From an uncultured Bacteroidales bacterium (lineage in GTDB: Bacteria > Bacteroidota > Bacteroidia > Bacteroidales > Bacteroidaceae), in NCBI GenBank assembly GCA_902796835.1, contig CADBQP010000018.1, forward strand, positions 1-41,197: 41,197 bases of DNA, read 5' to 3'. The first letter of the stretch is position 1; every line of letters starts with the position of its first letter. The position numbers were made by a program, and so were the translations under genes. Under the pieces are notes generated by a model that was given only the letters and a program-made list of their open reading frames with translations, was not told the DNA's origin and did no database searches. This document shows positions 15,083 through 23,556 of this stretch, piece after piece.

Positions 15083-16636
15083 ATGACCGAACAGCAACGA
15101 AAGATTAAGAAGCTTGTCGAGATGCGCGAGAAGGCGCGCCTTGGCGGCGGCGAAAAAGCCATACAGAAGCAGCACGAGAAGGGCAAGCTCACAGCCCGCG
15201 AGCGCATCGATTTGCTCCTCGACAAGGGCAGCTTCGAAGAAATGGACATGTTCAAGCTGCACCGTTGCCATAACTTTGGAATGGAAAAGAAACAATTCCT
15301 GGGCGATGGCGTGGTGTGTGGTAGCGGCACCATAGGCGGACGTCTTGTCTACGTGTTTGCACAAGACTTCACCGTAAACGGCGGTTCGCTCTCCGAGACC
15401 ATGGCCCAGAAGATTTGCAAAGTGATGGACCAGTCGCTCAAGATGGGCGTGCCCTGCATAGGCCTTAACGATTCGGGCGGCGCCCGCATTCAGGAAGGCA
15501 TCAACTCGCTGGCAGGATTCGGCGAAATTTTTCAGCGCAACATCGAAGCCAGCGGCGTAGTGCCCCAAATCAGCGGCATATGCGGACCCTGTGCCGGCGG
15601 AGCCGTGTATAGTCCGGCGCTGACCGACTTTGTAGTGATGCTAGAGGGAGTGAGCTACATGTTTCTCACCGGCCCGAAGGTGGTGAAAACCGTAACCGGC
15701 GAAGACGTGAGCCAAGAGGAGCTCGGCGGAGCCAGCGTGCACAGCACCAAGAGCGGCGTGTGCCATTTCACGGCCAAGACCGAAGAAGAATTTGCCAGCC
15801 TCATACGCGAGCTTCTCAGCTATATTCCCCAAAACAACCGCGAAAAAGCGCCGCGTGTGCCTTGCAACGACCCTATCGACCGCAAGGAAGACATGCTCAA
15901 CGAGATAATCCCCGACAACCCCAACCAAGCCTATGACATGTACCAAGTGATAGGTGCCATTGTCGATGAGGGAAGATTCCTGGAGGTACATCGCAACTTT
16001 GCCCGCAACATCATCATCGGTTTTGCCCGCTTCAACGGTCAGAGCGTGGGCATCGTGGCCAATCAGCCCAGCGTCTATGCCGGTGTGCTCGATTGCAATG
16101 CCTCGCGCAAGGCTGCTCGCTTCGTGCGCTTCTGCGATTGTTTCAACATTCCCATAGTTTCGCTGGTCGATGTGCCAGGTTTCTTGCCCGGCACAGGACA
16201 GGAATACAACGCCGTCATAGACCATGGTGCCAAATTGCTCTATGCCTATGGCGAAGCCACTGTGCCCAAGGTCACCGTAACGCTCCGAAAAAGCTACGGA
16301 GGCAGCCACATTGTAATGGGCTGCAAGCAGTTGAAAGCCGACCTGAACTATGCATGGCCATCGAGCGAAATAGCTGTGATGGGTGCTGCAGGCGCCGTAG
16401 CCATCATCGACGGAAAGGCCGCCAAAGAGCAAGAAGACCCCAAGGCATTCCTGGCTGCAAAAGAGAAAGAGTATAACGATTTGTTCAACACGCCATACAA
16501 GGCCGCAGAGTTCGGATATATCGACGACGTGATTGAGCCTCGCAACACACGCTTCCGCGTATGTCGTGCCCTGGCCCAACTCGAAAACAAGAAAGAGACG
16601 CGTCCGGCTAAGAAGCATGGCAATGTGCCACTCTAA
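15083..16636 (+). CDS. mmdA: Acyl-CoA carboxylase carboxyltransferase subunit (methylmalonyl-CoA decarboxylase alpha type)
   Basis: A 517-residue carboxyltransferase of the propionyl-CoA carboxylase beta / methylmalonyl-CoA decarboxylase alpha family. It moves CO2 between acyl-CoA and the biotin carrier. Visible landmarks are the N-terminal [12 protein letters not shown] and [14 protein letters not shown], an oxyanion-type GGA loop ([11 protein letters not shown]), and C-terminal [13 protein letters not shown] with the second-half GGA/G segments. Start set at [11 protein letters not shown] (15083); an in-frame ATG 60 bases upstream would add non-homologous residues. It heads an operon with an 89-residue protein and a biotin carrier, as in the succinate-to-propionate module of Bacteroidetes. 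Distinguishing decarboxylase from carboxylase by sequence alone is uncertain. Confidence 0.92.
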   Translation: MTEQQRKIKKLVEMREKARLGGGEKAIQKQHEKGKLTARERIDLLLDKGSFEEMDMFKLHRCHNFGMEKKQFLGDGVVCGSGTIGGRLVYVFAQDFTVNGGSLSETMAQKICKVMDQSLKMGVPCIGLNDSGGARIQEGINSLAGFGEIFQRNIEASGVVPQISGICGPCAGGAVYSPALTDFVVMLEGVSYMFLTGPKVVKTVTGEDVSQEELGGASVHSTKSGVCHFTAKTEEEFASLIRELLSYIPQNNREKAPRVPCNDPIDRKEDMLNEIIPDNPNQAYDMYQVIGAIVDEGRFLEVHRNFARNIIIGFARFNGQSVGIVANQPSVYAGVLDCNASRKAARFVRFCDCFNIPIVSLVDVPGFLPGTGQEYNAVIDHGAKLLYAYGEATVPKVTVTLRKSYGGSHIVMGCKQLKADLNYAWPSSEIAVMGAAGAVAIIDGKAAKEQEDPKAFLAAKEKEYNDLFNTPYKAAEFGYIDDVIEPRNTRFRVCRALAQLENKKETRPAKKHGNVPL

Positions 16637-16649
16637 GACCCACTAAGCA

Positions 16650-16919
16650 GTGAAGACATTCATTTTCAACATTGGCGGAAAGCTACTCCGCATCACAATC
16701 AACGACTTCAACGGTTCGCTCTCAAAGCTCACCATCGACGGTGTGGCTCCCGAACTCTCGGGCGAGGAAATGGCCCACTATGCAGCCGTAATCAGCCTGG
16801 CCCTCATTGAGGAAGAGCAAATTGAAGTGCACGACGACGAGACCGACGTGATTACGCTCGGGAAAAACCGCAGCCACTGGGGCGATCCCAGCGATATGTT
16901 CAATACGCTCACTTATTAA
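16650..16919 (+). CDS. Small protein of the carboxyltransferase operon
   Basis: An 89-residue acidic protein beginning with GTG at 16650 (KTFIFNIGGKLLRITIND follows the start). It has no membrane helix, so it is not the usual OadG-type anchor found in this operon position in sodium-pumping decarboxylases. It begins 13 bases after the carboxyltransferase gene and ends 24 bases before the biotin carrier gene, so a structural or accessory role in the complex is likely. The N-terminal 30 residues loosely parallel the start of the biotin carrier protein next door. I do not recognise a named family. Confidence 0.8.
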   Translation: MKTFIFNIGGKLLRITINDFNGSLSKLTIDGVAPELSGEEMAHYAAVISLALIEEEQIEVHDDETDVITLGKNRSHWGDPSDMFNTLTY

Positions 16920-16943
16920 GTTTAGATTAAGTTCCACATAAAT

Positions 16944-17393
16944 ATGAAACAATACCGATATCGAATAAATGGTGCCGACTACGAAGTGGTAATCAACAGC
17001 TTGAACGAAGGTCGCGCCGATGTAGTGGTAAACGGAATCCCTTTTAGTGTAGACATGCTGGGAACCACGCTTACCGAAGACAACCTTCCCGACATGACTG
17101 CCACCGCGCAGCCTGCCGCAGCGGCGCCCGTAGCCCAGGCTGCCCCGCAAGCCGCCGAAACCCCTCAGGGTGCAGGCGACGGCATGCCCGTGAAGGCTCC
17201 GCTCCCCGGAGTAGTGACCGTCATCAAGGTTGCCGTGGGCCAGCAAGTGAAGCGAGGCGAAACGGTGGTGGTGCTCGAAGCCATGAAGATGGAAAACAAC
17301 ATTGCTGCCGAGCAAGACGGAACCGTGACTGGCATTGCCGTGAAAGCTGGCGAAAGCGTGCTCGAAGGCACTGTGCTCATCACCATCGCATAG
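16944..17393 (+). CDS. Biotin carboxyl carrier protein of the acyl-CoA (de)carboxylase
   Basis: A 149-residue carrier subunit. An N-terminal domain (about 1-55) is followed by an Ala/Pro-rich swinging linker (about 54-78) and a biotinyl domain with EAMKMENN, in which Lys115 is the biotinylated residue. The biotin would shuttle CO2 for the carboxyltransferase encoded two genes upstream. No membrane beta subunit of a sodium-translocating decarboxylase lies within the window, so the remaining partner (membrane decarboxylase or biotin carboxylase) must be encoded elsewhere. Confidence 0.93.
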   Translation: MKQYRYRINGADYEVVINSLNEGRADVVVNGIPFSVDMLGTTLTEDNLPDMTATAQPAAAAPVAQAAPQAAETPQGAGDGMPVKAPLPGVVTVIKVAVGQQVKRGETVVVLEAMKMENNIAAEQDGTVTGIAVKAGESVLEGTVLITIA

Positions 17394-17410
17394 GGCAATC
17401 CTGAAAATTA

Positions 17411-17452
17411 AGCAAGCGACTTAGGAAAGACTCCTGAGTCGCTTGCTTTTTG
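17411..17452 (+). terminator. Terminator of the carboxyltransferase operon
   Basis: AGCAAGCGACTTAGGA (17411-17426) pairs with TCCTGAGTCGCTTGCT (17432-17447), with one G-U pair and a 5-base loop, followed by TTTT. A strong intrinsic terminator 17 bases after the biotin carrier stop. Confidence 0.92.
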
Positions 17453-17470
17453 GCGTAGGCCAAATAAAAA

Positions 17471-17512
17471 AAAGAGTTGAGCCAACTGTTAAAAGCATCG
17501 GCTCAACTCTTT
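17471..17512. repeat. 21-bp repeat locus E forming a bidirectional hairpin
   Basis: AAAGAGTTGAGCC (17471-17483) and GGCTCAACTCTTT (17500-17512) are perfect 13-bp inverted arms. The two cores (GAGCC at 17479, GGCTC at 17500) are 21 bp apart and in opposite orientation. A-rich and T-rich flanks let it act as a terminator for both the carboxyltransferase operon and the convergent aroC. Confidence 0.9.
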
Positions 17513-17536
17513 AAACTGTCTGCACGATAGATACTT

Positions 17537-18619
17537 CTAAGTGCGCCAGCTGCGCGATTGTTGCAGCAGTAGGGCATCTAGTGTCACCATGGCGGCCATC
17601 GCTTCGACTATAGGCACGGCGCGAGGCAGCACACAAGGGTCGTGGCGCCCCTGAGCCTTAAAAGTAGTGGGCCGTCCGTCGGTATCAACGGTGGGTTGCT
17701 CCTTCAGCAGAGTGGCCACGGGCTTAAAACCTGTGCGAAACACCACGTCGTTTCCGTTGGTAATGCCACCTTGTACACCTCCGCTATGATTGGTGAGCGT
17801 ACCAATTCTACCATCGGCCGTCGTGCAAAATATGTCGTTAGCTTCAGAGCCTTTAAGTTCAGCGAGGTCGAATCCGTCGCCTATTTCAAAAGCCTTGGCC
17901 GCGTTGATGCTCAGCATGGCAGCGCCGAGCATGGCGTGGAACTTGCCAAATACCGGTTCGCCCAGGCCGGCCGGAAGTCCACTAATCACTCCCGTCACGG
18001 TGCCTCCCAAGGTGTCGCCTTCAGTGCGGGCAGCCTGAATGGCTTCGGCCATAAGCATGGCTTTTTCGGGGCAGATGCAACGCACGGGGTTTTGCTCAAT
18101 GGCGGCACGGTCGTAGTCGAGGTAGGTTTTCTCAACTTTAATATCTCCCACCTGCGAGGTGTAGGCCCATGTGTCTATGCCCAGCTCTTTGAGAACCAGT
18201 TTGGCCAGTGCTCCCCCAACGACGCGGCTCACTGTTTCGCGGGCCGATGAGCGGCCGCCGCCACGGTGGTCGCGCAGGCCGTATTTGGCTTGATAGGTGA
18301 AGTCGGCATGTGAGGGCCGAAACACGTGGCGTAGGTTTTCATAGTCAGACGAATGTTGATTGGTGTTTCTAACCAAAAATCCGATGGGTGTGCCAGTTGA
18401 GAGCCCCTCGAACACTCCCGACACCAGCTCAACGCGATCGCCTTCAGAGCGCGACGAAACAAGCTTGCTCTGGCCCGGCCGACGACGGTCGAGCTCGCTC
18501 TGAATGAAGTCGAGGTCAATTTTTATGCCCGGCGGCATGCCGTCGACCACGCCGCCAATGGCAGCGCCGTGGCTTTCGCCAAAGGTGGAGAGTCGGTAGA
18601 TGTTCCCAAATGTGTTCAT
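17537..18619 (-). CDS. aroC: Chorismate synthase
   Basis: A 360-residue enzyme converting EPSP to chorismate with reduced FMN, the last common step toward aromatic amino acids and folate. Family signatures are visible: the start [47 protein letters not shown] with [11 protein letters not shown] shortly after, and [12 protein letters not shown] near the C-terminus. Start placed at 18619; the longer frame to 18799 overlaps the His-rich tail of slyD and is unrelated. It is the last gene of dnaX - slyD - aroC, 43 bases after slyD. Confidence 0.97.
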   Translation of the reverse strand: MNTFGNIYRLSTFGESHGAAIGGVVDGMPPGIKIDLDFIQSELDRRRPGQSKLVSSRSEGDRVELVSGVFEGLSTGTPIGFLVRNTNQHSSDYENLRHVFRPSHADFTYQAKYGLRDHRGGGRSSARETVSRVVGGALAKLVLKELGIDTWAYTSQVGDIKVEKTYLDYDRAAIEQNPVRCICPEKAMLMAEAIQAARTEGDTLGGTVTGVISGLPAGLGEPVFGKFHAMLGAAMLSINAAKAFEIGDGFDLAELKGSEANDIFCTTADGRIGTLTNHSGGVQGGITNGNDVVFRTGFKPVATLLKEQPTVDTDGRPTTFKAQGRHDPCVLPRAVPIVEAMAAMVTLDALLLQQSRSWRT

Positions 18620-18662
18620 GGTGCACTTGCGTAGGTGGTTGTTATGAAAAATTTTCCGGGCC

Positions 18663-19292
18663 TTATTCGTGGTGATGGTGGCAGTGGCAATGGCCTTCGC
18701 CGTGGTCGCCATGTTCGTGGTGGCAGTGTTTGTGCTCACCATGCCCGTGGCAGCAGCCTTCGCCTTCGCCTTCATGGTCGCATCCGCATCCGCAACCACA
18801 GTCTTCGCCGCTGAGCAGGTTAACCAAGTTTTCGATTTCTTTCTCTGTGGCGGGGCGCGAAGTGATCACCTTGCCGGTGAAGTGAAGCTGCTTTCCGGCC
18901 AAAGTGTCGTTGAGGTCAATCTTCACCTTCTCGTCGCTGATCTCAAGAATGTGGCCTATGAAGCGCATGCCGTCGGCATTGACAAGAGGAATGATGGCAC
19001 CCGGGAAGAATGTCTCGGTGTTGAAACGTCCGTCAACGCAAAACATTTTTTTGTCGAGTTCCACCACGTGCTCAAGGTCGTAGGGCCCATAACCTTCGTC
19101 AACGCTGAGGGTGAAGTCAAAGCTTTCGCCTTCGGCCAAAGGCTCAATTTTCTTTTCGAAAGCCTCGAGCGCCACTCCCATGCCGCTGATGAATTGATAG
19201 GGATGCTCTTCTGTGGCTTCTTCTTCCACATGGCGGTGGCCCGCATCGTCAACCGATTCGAGCACATAGGCTACTGTGATGTATTTGTTCAT
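18663..19292 (-). CDS. slyD: SlyD-type FKBP peptidyl-prolyl isomerase with a Cys/His-rich tail
   Basis: A 209-residue protein. The FKBP core with an inserted chaperone flap spans about residues 1-155 ([50 protein letters not shown]). The last ~45 residues are almost all Cys, His, Gly and Glu/Asp, starting [20 protein letters not shown], a metal-binding tail like that by which SlyD proteins hold nickel. It is expected to fold proteins by proline isomerisation and to bind Ni or other divalent metal in the cytoplasm. It lies 24 bases after dnaX and 43 before aroC in one transcript. Confidence 0.94.
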   Translation of the reverse strand: MNKYITVAYVLESVDDAGHRHVEEEATEEHPYQFISGMGVALEAFEKKIEPLAEGESFDFTLSVDEGYGPYDLEHVVELDKKMFCVDGRFNTETFFPGAIIPLVNADGMRFIGHILEISDEKVKIDLNDTLAGKQLHFTGKVITSRPATEKEIENLVNLLSGEDCGCGCGCDHEGEGEGCCHGHGEHKHCHHEHGDHGEGHCHCHHHHE

Positions 19293-19316
19293 GCTTTGTT
19301 TTATTATTATGGTGTA

Positions 19317-21140
19317 TTATGCTAATTCTAAGCCAAGTTCGTTAATAAGGCTCTGCACCATGGCGTCGTCCTTTTGGAGTTCGCGCAGCATGTCCTGCTG
19401 AGTGTAAACTCGCCCTTCGTCGTGTCGCTCGCGCACCTTGAGTTGCAGCGCGATGGAGGAATTGTGGAGTTCTGTGCGCAGGAATTTGCAAATGCTGTCT
19501 TCGAGTTCCCTCACCAGTTTGAGCAGTGATTCGCTGTCAACGGTGACTTCGACGAGGGGGCTGTCGGCGATGGTGAGCACCATGTTTTTCATGCGCTCAG
19601 CCATTGCCTTTTGATTTTTGGGTAGCTGGTTGGAATATTTAATCCATGCCACCCAAAGGCTTTCTGCATCGAAGGGCTGATTTTCTTGGGGCGTGGCAGT
19701 GTTTTCGTCGGCTTGTGGGCCCAATGTTGTGGAGCTGGTTGGTGTGGCCTTGTCGGCTTCTGAGGGATTGCCTTGGTTTCTTGCTTTTATTGAAGCTATC
19801 GACAATGCCCCATGGCGAGGAGCTTTGCTGCCCGTTTGACTGGGCACAGTGTTTGGGGCTGCCTGAGCCGTGCTGGGGCGTGGGGCTGCAGTGGCTTGGC
19901 TCAATTTCGTGCTGGCAGCCTCTTGACTTACCGGCGCGGTGGGCGCAGCTCCTTCTTTTTTCTGCGGAGCTGGCGTGTTGTGGAATATGGGTTTTAAAAC
20001 TTGTGTAGGGCCAAGCCCGGACGACGGGCCGTCTTCGCCCTCGGGAGCCGCGAGTTGGGCTATCTGAATGAGCGTGAGCTCAACCAGTAGGCGCTTGTTG
20101 TTCGATGTGCGGTAGTTTATGTCGCAGTCGTTGCAAAGCTTGAGGGCTCGATATAGGTAACGGGGCTCACACTTTTGGGCTTGTTCCCGATAGCGCGCCT
20201 TGATGGTTTCGCTCACGTTGAGCAGGGGCAGTGTCTGAACGTCGCGACTCACTAACAGGTCGCGGTAGTGCGATGCCAAACCGCTCATGATGTTTTGGGC
20301 ATCAAATCCTTTCTGCAGCAGGGTGTCGAGCGTGAGCAGGCATTCGGGTATTTTGCATGCCAGCAGGTCGTCGGTAAGTGTGAAGTAGTATTCGTAGTCG
20401 AGCACATTGAGGTCTTCAACTACTTTCTTGTAGGTTACGTTTCCTTCGGCAAAGCCCGCCACTTGGTCAAAGATGGAAAGGGCGTCGCGCATGCCGCCGT
20501 CGGCTTTTTGTGCAATGATGTTAAGCGCTTCTTCCTCAAAGGTGATGCCGGCATCGGTGGCCACATATTTGAGGTGCTCCACAATTTCTGGCACTTCCAT
20601 GCGGCGAAAGTCGTAGATTTGGCATCGGCTCAGGATGGTGGGCAGCAGTTTGTTTTTCTCGGTAGTGGCGAGGATAAAGATGACGTGGGCTGGCGGCTCT
20701 TCGAGCGTTTTGAGAAAAGCATTGAAAGCTCCGGCCGAAAGCATGTGCACTTCGTCGATGATAAACACTTTGTAGCGTCCTACCTGCGGGGGAATCTGTG
20801 CCTGACTGATGAGGTTTCGGATGTCTTCTACCGAGTTGTTCGATGCGGCGTCGAGTTCGTGAATGTTGAAGTTGCGCTGCTCGTCGAAGGCTTGGCAGCT
20901 CTCGCAATGTTCGCATGGCTCGCCGTTTGGCGTTGGCTCCATGCAGTTAATGGCTTTGGCGAAGATGCGTGCACAAGTGGTTTTTCCCACTCCGCGTGGG
21001 CCACAAAAAAGATAGGCATGGGCTAGCTTGCCCGACACTACGGCATTGCGCAGCGTGGTGGTGAGGGCCTGTTGGCCGACAACGTCTTCAAATCGTTGTG
21101 GGCGGTATTTGCGGGCCGATACTATGTAGTTGCTTTCCAT
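19317..21140 (-). CDS. dnaX: DNA polymerase III subunit gamma/tau
   Basis: A 607-residue clamp-loader ATPase. Walker A GPRGVGKT at 47-54, a zinc module with Cys66, Cys76, Cys79 and Cys82, Walker B IIDEVH at 127-132, and the SRC sensor motif at 171-173. Domain III follows, then a Pro/Ala/Thr-rich linker (roughly 385-470) and a tau-like C-terminal domain. Start set at MESNYIVSARKYRP (21140): this is the family N-terminus and it lies about 20 bases after a near-perfect promoter, whereas the longer frame runs through the promoter and repeat. I saw no obvious slippery site with a hairpin for a short gamma form. Confidence 0.97.
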   Translation of the reverse strand: MESNYIVSARKYRPQRFEDVVGQQALTTTLRNAVVSGKLAHAYLFCGPRGVGKTTCARIFAKAINCMEPTPNGEPCEHCESCQAFDEQRNFNIHELDAASNNSVEDIRNLISQAQIPPQVGRYKVFIIDEVHMLSAGAFNAFLKTLEEPPAHVIFILATTEKNKLLPTILSRCQIYDFRRMEVPEIVEHLKYVATDAGITFEEEALNIIAQKADGGMRDALSIFDQVAGFAEGNVTYKKVVEDLNVLDYEYYFTLTDDLLACKIPECLLTLDTLLQKGFDAQNIMSGLASHYRDLLVSRDVQTLPLLNVSETIKARYREQAQKCEPRYLYRALKLCNDCDINYRTSNNKRLLVELTLIQIAQLAAPEGEDGPSSGLGPTQVLKPIFHNTPAPQKKEGAAPTAPVSQEAASTKLSQATAAPRPSTAQAAPNTVPSQTGSKAPRHGALSIASIKARNQGNPSEADKATPTSSTTLGPQADENTATPQENQPFDAESLWVAWIKYSNQLPKNQKAMAERMKNMVLTIADSPLVEVTVDSESLLKLVRELEDSICKFLRTELHNSSIALQLKVRERHDEGRVYTQQDMLRELQKDDAMVQSLINELGLELA

Positions 21141-21159
21141 TTTAGTGGGTTTGGAGTAG

Positions 21160-21191
21160 CAAAAATAGTCTAAAACTGCCGCGCGGCCAAA
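21160..21191 (-). promoter_or_regulatory. Promoter of the dnaX - slyD - aroC operon
   Basis: On the minus strand TTTG (21191-21188), a 20-base spacer and TATTTTTG (21167-21160) match the Bacteroidetes consensus. The leader would be about 15 bases, which confirms the dnaX start at 21140. Confidence 0.85.
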
Positions 21192-21295
21192 TGTGCTTAC
21201 ACTTTTTTGCCCAGTTGTTGTGTTGAGTTGCTTGAAAAAGCCTTGCAGGGTGCTTTTGAAAAAAACGAAAGCTGGCCTGAATGAATTCTCACCAC

Positions 21296-21372
21296 GGTGA
21301 GAAAACTTTTTCACCGTGGTGGGAAAACTTTCTCATCGGGGTGAAAAAACTTTTTCACCACGGTGAAATTTC
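21296..21372. repeat. 22-bp tandem dyad repeat upstream of dnaX
   Basis: Three full units (21296, 21318, 21340) and a partial fourth (21362) follow the pattern GGTGRRAAAACTTTYTCAYC plus two bases. Each junction forms a dyad such as TTCACCACGGTGAA. It sits between the end of the DUF554 gene and the dnaX promoter, and on RNA could act as a series of hairpins with U-tracts in both directions. It is unrelated in sequence and period to the 21-bp family. Confidence 0.9.
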
Positions 21373-21433
21373 TTTTAGCTCGTATGTGGTAGGTTTCAGT
21401 GCGGCTGCGAAACTTTGGGTTGTGCCAAAGCTG

Positions 21434-22114
21434 TCATCTGATGAGGTGAAGCGCCAAATAGAAGAGGAAGGGCATGAGCAAGGCGGGCAGAAGGTTGATT
21501 GTTTTGCAGTCTTTGATGTTGAGAATGCCCAGTCCGGCTGCCGAAATCAGTATGCCTCCCACAAGGCATACCTCGCCCACAAGTTCTTCTGAGATGAAAG
21601 TTTGCGAAACCTTTGCCAGCAGAAAAATTCCGCCCTGCCAGGCGAAGACGACAATGGCGGTGAGTGCCACTCCGAAGCCATATTGCGAGGCGATGACTAT
21701 CATCGTGACGAGGTTGAGCGTGGCCGCGGTCATCAGATAGGTGTCGTCGCCGTAGAGCGCGCTCATTACGGGACCCATCATGGAGAGCGTGCCTATGCAG
21801 CAGAGCAGAACTCCTGCCAAAATGCCTTCGCTCAGGTTTGACGAAGAGATGCGCTGCGTGGCCTTGAGCATTCTTTCGTCGAGGTGGAGCACTGTGCCGA
21901 GCAAACCGCCCAGACTGAGGCAAAAGATGAAGAGCGCAGGATATTGCGTTTTGTTCATGTTCTCGAGCGCCACTTGCACACCCAGCACCAGGGCAGCCAG
22001 TCCCATGGCCGTGTTGAGCACGTTAATGTACTTGGGGTTGAGGCGAGGTCTGGCAAGGGCGCCAATGGCGGAGCCTGCGATGACGGCAAGTGCATTGAGG
22101 AAGATGGCAAACAT
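21434..22114 (-). CDS. DUF554-family membrane protein
   Basis: A 226-residue inner-membrane protein with about seven hydrophobic helices. The N-terminus FAIFLNALAVIAGSAIGALA followed by NTAMGLAALVLGVQVAL, and the GDDTYLMTAATLNLVTMIVI segment, match DUF554 (YdfK-like) proteins, whose function is not established. Start placed at 22114 (MFAIFLN); the longer frame is out of family. It begins 32 bases after the FucP-like transporter gene and is likely co-transcribed with it, although no functional link is known. Confidence 0.85.
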   Translation of the reverse strand: MFAIFLNALAVIAGSAIGALARPRLNPKYINVLNTAMGLAALVLGVQVALENMNKTQYPALFIFCLSLGGLLGTVLHLDERMLKATQRISSSNLSEGILAGVLLCCIGTLSMMGPVMSALYGDDTYLMTAATLNLVTMIVIASQYGFGVALTAIVVFAWQGGIFLLAKVSQTFISEELVGEVCLVGGILISAAGLGILNIKDCKTINLLPALLMPFLFYLALHLIR

Positions 22115-22146
22115 AGGGGAGGCTTGAGGGGTTGAGACGGCAGGTT

Positions 22147-23457
22147 TTACTTGTGGTGTGCTTTGTGGCGTGCGGCACGCAGGCCATAGGCCGTGATGAT
22201 GACGAAACACAGGAGCGGCAGGGCGAAGCTGGCATTCACGGCTGGGTGGCCCGCAATGCTGCCTTGGTCGATGAGAAGTCCTTGGAGCGGTGGCATAAGG
22301 GCGCCTCCCACGATGGCCATCACCAGGAAGGCTGCACCCAGAGTGGTGTCGCTGCTGTCTACGTCTTCGAGAGCAATGCCATAGATGGTGGGAAACATGA
22401 GCGACATGAAGGCGCTGATGCAAACGAGGCAGATGAGGCCCGCCTTGCCTACAATGACGATGGCGCCGATGGTGGCCATGGAAGCTCCCACGCCGAAAAC
22501 GCAGAGTAGTATGCGCGAGTTGACATATTTCATGAGGGCCGTGCTGATGAAGCGGCTACACAGGAATAGCGTCATGGCCACGATGTTGTAGTTTTGCGCC
22601 GTGGCTTTGTTGATGCCCAGGTTGTCGGCATAGTGAATAATAAATGTCCACACCATGATTTGTGCGGCCACATAGAAAAGCTGGGCTATGACTCCCTCGC
22701 GATAGATGTGGTTGTTCCATAGTCGGGAGAGGGTTTCGCCGATGCGAGGTTGCTCGCTCTTGTCCATTGTCTTGGGCATTTTGGTCAGGGCGATGATGAA
22801 GAACACAATCAGAACCACAATGCCGATGGCTACATAGGGGTCGCGAATGACGGCGAGGTCGTGAAGACGGATGCTGGCCTTTTCTGTTTCTGAAAGTGTA
22901 TGGAATACCACTTGTCCGGCGGCGTCGCGCTTGTCGGAAAGCAGGTTGGGAAGTACAATGAGCGATGCTACGGCCATGCCCGAGAGCGATCCGAGAGGAT
23001 TGAAGGCCTGAGCCAGGTTCAGACGCCGAGTCGAAGTTTCCTTGCTGCCCAATGAGAGGATGAAAGGGTTGGCTGTGGTTTCGAGAAAGGCCAGTCCGAA
23101 AGTGAGGATATAGAGCGAGACGCAAAAAAATCCGAAGCTCTGAAAAGTGGCTGCCGGAATGAAGAGAAAGGCTCCGATGGCATAGAGCGCCAGTCCGAGA
23201 AGGATGCTGCTCTTATAGTCGAAACGGCGAATGAAGAGGGCTGCCGGAATGGCCATCGTGGCATATCCGCCGTAGAAGGCAAACTGCACCAGTGAGGCCT
23301 TTGCCGCCGTGAGTTCCATGAGCGTTTGAAAGGCTGCCACCATGGGGTTCGTAATGTCGTTGGCAAAGCCCCACAATGCGAAAAGTGAGGTGATGAGCAC
23401 GAAGGGCAGGAGGAGAGCCTTGGAAACGAGGGGCGTTTTTTTGTGATGGTGTGTCAT
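22147..23457 (-). CDS. FucP-like sugar:proton symporter (MFS, FHS family)
   Basis: A 436-residue 12-helix major-facilitator permease of the fucose/glucose-galactose (FHS) family. Helix 1 has LLPFVLITSLFALWGFAND, and FLETTANPFILSLGS with RLNLAQAFNPLGSLSG mark the family's conserved region after helix 4. Expected to import a hexose or deoxyhexose with H+; the sugar is not evident and no catabolic genes are adjacent. Start chosen at 23457 (MTHHHKK): the alternative TTG at 23478 falls inside the -7 promoter element. A loop near residues 195-215 separates the two halves. Confidence 0.88.
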   Translation of the reverse strand: MTHHHKKTPLVSKALLLPFVLITSLFALWGFANDITNPMVAAFQTLMELTAAKASLVQFAFYGGYATMAIPAALFIRRFDYKSSILLGLALYAIGAFLFIPAATFQSFGFFCVSLYILTFGLAFLETTANPFILSLGSKETSTRRLNLAQAFNPLGSLSGMAVASLIVLPNLLSDKRDAAGQVVFHTLSETEKASIRLHDLAVIRDPYVAIGIVVLIVFFIIALTKMPKTMDKSEQPRIGETLSRLWNNHIYREGVIAQLFYVAAQIMVWTFIIHYADNLGINKATAQNYNIVAMTLFLCSRFISTALMKYVNSRILLCVFGVGASMATIGAIVIVGKAGLICLVCISAFMSLMFPTIYGIALEDVDSSDTTLGAAFLVMAIVGGALMPPLQGLLIDQGSIAGHPAVNASFALPLLCFVIITAYGLRAARHKAHHK

Positions 23458-23475
23458 AAATTTTCGATTGGACTG

Positions 23476-23483
23476 CAAAGGTA
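23476..23483 (-). promoter_or_regulatory. -7 promoter element for the FucP-like operon
   Basis: On the minus strand TACCTTTG matches TAnnTTTG. The predicted leader is about 13 bases, which rules out the upstream TTG start. The -33 region reads TTTCG rather than TTTG. Confidence 0.65.
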
Positions 23484-23528
23484 ATAAATAAAGCGCAGTA
23501 ACGAAAAGGGTGTTATGAGAATACTCAC

Positions 23529-23556
23529 TTGGCTCATTTGGCAGCTACGTCGGCTC
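23529..23556. repeat. 21-bp phased repeat, locus J (two cores)
   Basis: TTGGCTCAT (GGCTC at 23531) and TCGGCTCAT (GGCTC at 23552) are 21 bp apart. The second copy overlaps the menA stop codon. The pair lies about 50 bp upstream of the FucP-like promoter. Confidence 0.65.

Noticed and set aside
21141-21314. N-terminal extension of DnaX
   Set aside because: The extension runs through the TTTG/TATTTTTG promoter and the 22-bp repeat and does not resemble the family N-terminus.
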